Shown here: positions 62,625 through 64,000 of the stretch, one piece after another
Layout: every line of letters begins with the position of its first letter
How positions within the stretch are numbered: the stretch's first letter is position 1
Origin: Robiginitalea sp. SC105
Lineage (GTDB): Bacteria; Bacteroidota; Bacteroidia; Flavobacteriales; Flavobacteriaceae
Direction: 5' to 3'
Assembly: GCF_014243345.1 (NCBI RefSeq)
Contig: NZ_JACLZF010000002.1
Location: 806,001 to 870,000 of the forward strand
Length of the DNA: 64,000 nucleotides
Position numbers and translations under genes: made by a program
Notes under the pieces: generated by a model
The model's database searches: none
What the model was told of the DNA's origin: nothing
Seen by the model: the letters and a program-made list of their open reading frames with translations, nothing else

Positions 62625-62990
62625 ATGACTCACCACAAAAAGGACCGAATTTTTAAAGGATTGCAAACGTTGATCGCAGGGGTATGCCTGCTGGCCATTG
62701 CTACAGGCTGCAGCAATGACGATTCCGGCAACGGGATCGACGGCAATTGCGTTGACAATTTCAGCTGGTTCAACGAAGTTTCGGATGAGGTTTCGGCCCT
62801 TACCAATGCCGGGGCTGCCTATGGCCAGGATCCGACTGCGGCCAACTGTGCCACCTATGAGGCAGCAGCCATCGATTATCTGGATGCCCTTGAGGATGCC
62901 CTGGGTTGTGTATCGGGCACAGACCGGGATGCCCTTCAGGACGCGATCGCGGAAGCCCGGGCGGACGTGGATGGAGGTCTCTGCAACTAG
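62625..62990 (+). CDS. Small lipoprotein with probable surface-export signal
   Basis: A 121-residue protein with a lipoprotein signal: a basic start (MTHHKKDRIFKG), a hydrophobic core, and the lipobox IATGC with Cys29. The next residues SNDDSG match the acidic lipoprotein export signal that sends Bacteroidota lipoproteins to the cell surface. The mature part is small and acidic (SDEVSALTNAGAAYGQDPTAANCATYEAAAIDYLDALEDAL) with four further cysteines (CVDN, NCAT, GCVS, LCN), enough for two disulfides, and it looks largely helical. I do not recognise the family. An earlier in-frame ATG at 62580 would spoil the signal. It may be a target of the upstream hybrid regulator. Confidence 0.75.
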   Translation: MTHHKKDRIFKGLQTLIAGVCLLAIATGCSNDDSGNGIDGNCVDNFSWFNEVSDEVSALTNAGAAYGQDPTAANCATYEAAAIDYLDALEDALGCVSGTDRDALQDAIAEARADVDGGLCN

Positions 62991-63010
62991 GCCTTTAAGG
63001 CGCGAAGGGA

Positions 63011-64000
63011 TCAAACCATTCTAAAGGGCTGCCCGGTGCTTTGCAGGACGCCGAACCAGAATTCCCCTTCCGTATCGATTTTTTTCCGCTGGTCCACCAC
63101 CCGCGAAATGGGCAGGTATACAAAGCGGTTGTTCACCCGCCCGACCACGAATTTCGTTTTTCCGCACATGGCCCCGTGTACCGCCTGGTAGGCCAGCCAA
63201 TTGCAGAACTGGCTGTCCTTGGCGTTGGCGGGGGCACTGCGGATGATGTAGCTGGGGTCGATATACTTGATCGTGACCTCTTTTCCGGAGGCATTGAAAT
63301 AGGCCTGTATCCGGTCCTTGAGCAGCTTCCCTATGTCCCTGTGCTGAACATTTCCGGAAGCATCGGTTACCTGTTCAGCTTTTTCGAACAGATGCTGTCC
63401 CGCCCCTTCGGCTACCACGATTACCGCGTGGTGTTTGAGATCGAGGCGGTTTTCCAGTGCCTTTAGAAAACCATTGGGCCCGTCCAGGTCAAAGGCCATT
63501 TCCGGTATCAGCACAAAATTGACCACCGGCATGGAAAAGGCGGTGGAGGCGGCAATGAAGCCGCTGTCCCGCCCCATCAATTTGACGATGGCAATGCCGT
63601 TGTACGCCCCGATGGCCTCGTTGTGTGCATCCCGGACAATCGGGCTGGCCACGTCAAAGGCCGTTTCAAACCCGAAGGATTTATCGATGAGGTTGATGTC
63701 GTTGTCAATGGTCTTGGGGATACCGGCCACGGCGATCTTCAGGTTGCGTTTTTCGATTTCCTCACCGATGGCCCGTGCACCCTTCAGCGTACCGTCCCCA
63801 CCAATGGTAAACAACAGGTCAATCTTGTTTTGGACCAGTGTGTCTACCATTTCGGGTATGGGGTGGGCTCCCCGGGAGGAGCCGAGGATCGTACCCCCGA
63901 ATTCGTGGATATCCTTGACCCGGTCAGGGGTGAGCTCCAGGAATTCGTGGGGGCAGTCTTTGGAAAGCCCTTCATATCCGTAACGGATTCCGAGGATGCG
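63011..64000 (-). CDS. pfkA: 6-phosphofructokinase (5' end outside window)
   Basis: Partial gene, open to the right edge; 329 residues are visible. It phosphorylates fructose 6-phosphate in glycolysis. Visible blocks are RILGIRYGYEGL, EFGGTILGSSRG, FTIGGDGTLKGA, GIPKTIDNDINLIDKSFGF and KLMGRDSGFIAASTAF. The GGDGT glycine points to ATP rather than pyrophosphate use (PPi enzymes have GGDD), while PKTIDND is the group seen in plant- and protozoan-like PFKs. The C-terminal VKYIDPSYIIRSAPANAKDSQFC region is characteristic of the same group. The stop lies 20 bases from the convergent lipoprotein stop, without a clear terminator between them. Confidence 0.93.
   Translation of the reverse strand, partial: RILGIRYGYEGLSKDCPHEFLELTPDRVKDIHEFGGTILGSSRGAHPIPEMVDTLVQNKIDLLFTIGGDGTLKGARAIGEEIEKRNLKIAVAGIPKTIDNDINLIDKSFGFETAFDVASPIVRDAHNEAIGAYNGIAIVKLMGRDSGFIAASTAFSMPVVNFVLIPEMAFDLDGPNGFLKALENRLDLKHHAVIVVAEGAGQHLFEKAEQVTDASGNVQHRDIGKLLKDRIQAYFNASGKEVTIKYIDPSYIIRSAPANAKDSQFCNWLAYQAVHGAMCGKTKFVVGRVNNRFVYLPISRVVDQRKKIDTEGEFWFGVLQSTGQPFRMV

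Overview
The window is a GC-rich (roughly 55-58 % by eye) stretch of a Bacteroidota chromosome. It most likely comes from a marine Flavobacteriaceae member of the Robiginitalea type. Support for this: promoters of the Bacteroidota form (TTG, 19-21 bases, TAnnTTTG), weak Shine-Dalgarno sequences, a type IX secretion (T9SS) C-terminal sorting domain, a hybrid two-component system, a DnaX lacking the zinc-module cysteines, and DUF3822 next to rsmD. The species name is an inference from protein style, not a database match. No transposase, phage gene or CRISPR array was seen.

Layout. 1-3.7 kb: the 3' end of an ebo (metabolite traffic) operon, with eboD cut by the window edge, eboE and eboF, then a TMEM220-family membrane protein. 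3.7-10.2 kb: dnaX, the RNase P RNA gene, rsmD, a DUF3822 gene, an anchored hypothetical protein, a RecD-like helicase and a DUF4126 membrane protein. 10.3-13.4 kb: a lipopolysaccharide-type operon of kdsB, a HAD phosphatase, a KdnB-like Kdo 8-oxidase and an acyltransferase. 13.4-32.3 kb: a 0.6-kb non-coding leader and two giant surface-protein genes. The first (3197 codons) has an N-terminal cohesin module and a T9SS sorting domain. The second (2873 codons) ends in a type I dockerin and has no sorting domain.

32.3-40.5 kb, mostly leftward: yebC, a pterin dehydratase, an SDR protein, gcvT, and thrC-thrB-thrA, with a possible threonine leader peptide ahead of thrA. 40.6-53.6 kb: housekeeping genes nnrD, clpC, gyrA, a TPR protein, an NlpC/P60-like protein lacking its catalytic cysteine, a thiolase and a PgpH-type c-di-AMP phosphodiesterase. 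53.8-63 kb is more accessory: an MG2/TonB-plug protein without a barrel, tRNA-Ser and tRNA-Pro, a duplicated structured repeat of about 110 bp, a secreted esterase, a hybrid two-component regulator, a possible 36-residue membrane peptide and a small surface lipoprotein with candidate AraC-type operator repeats. The right edge cuts a 6-phosphofructokinase gene.

The most interesting unit is the adjacent cohesin and dockerin pair. One protein could be anchored on the cell surface by T9SS and hold the other, propeller- and malectin-rich partner by a calcium-dependent cohesin-dockerin contact. That would be a cellulosome-like principle used by a marine Bacteroidota for a glycan-binding surface complex. 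The domains are read from sequence; the interaction is an inference.
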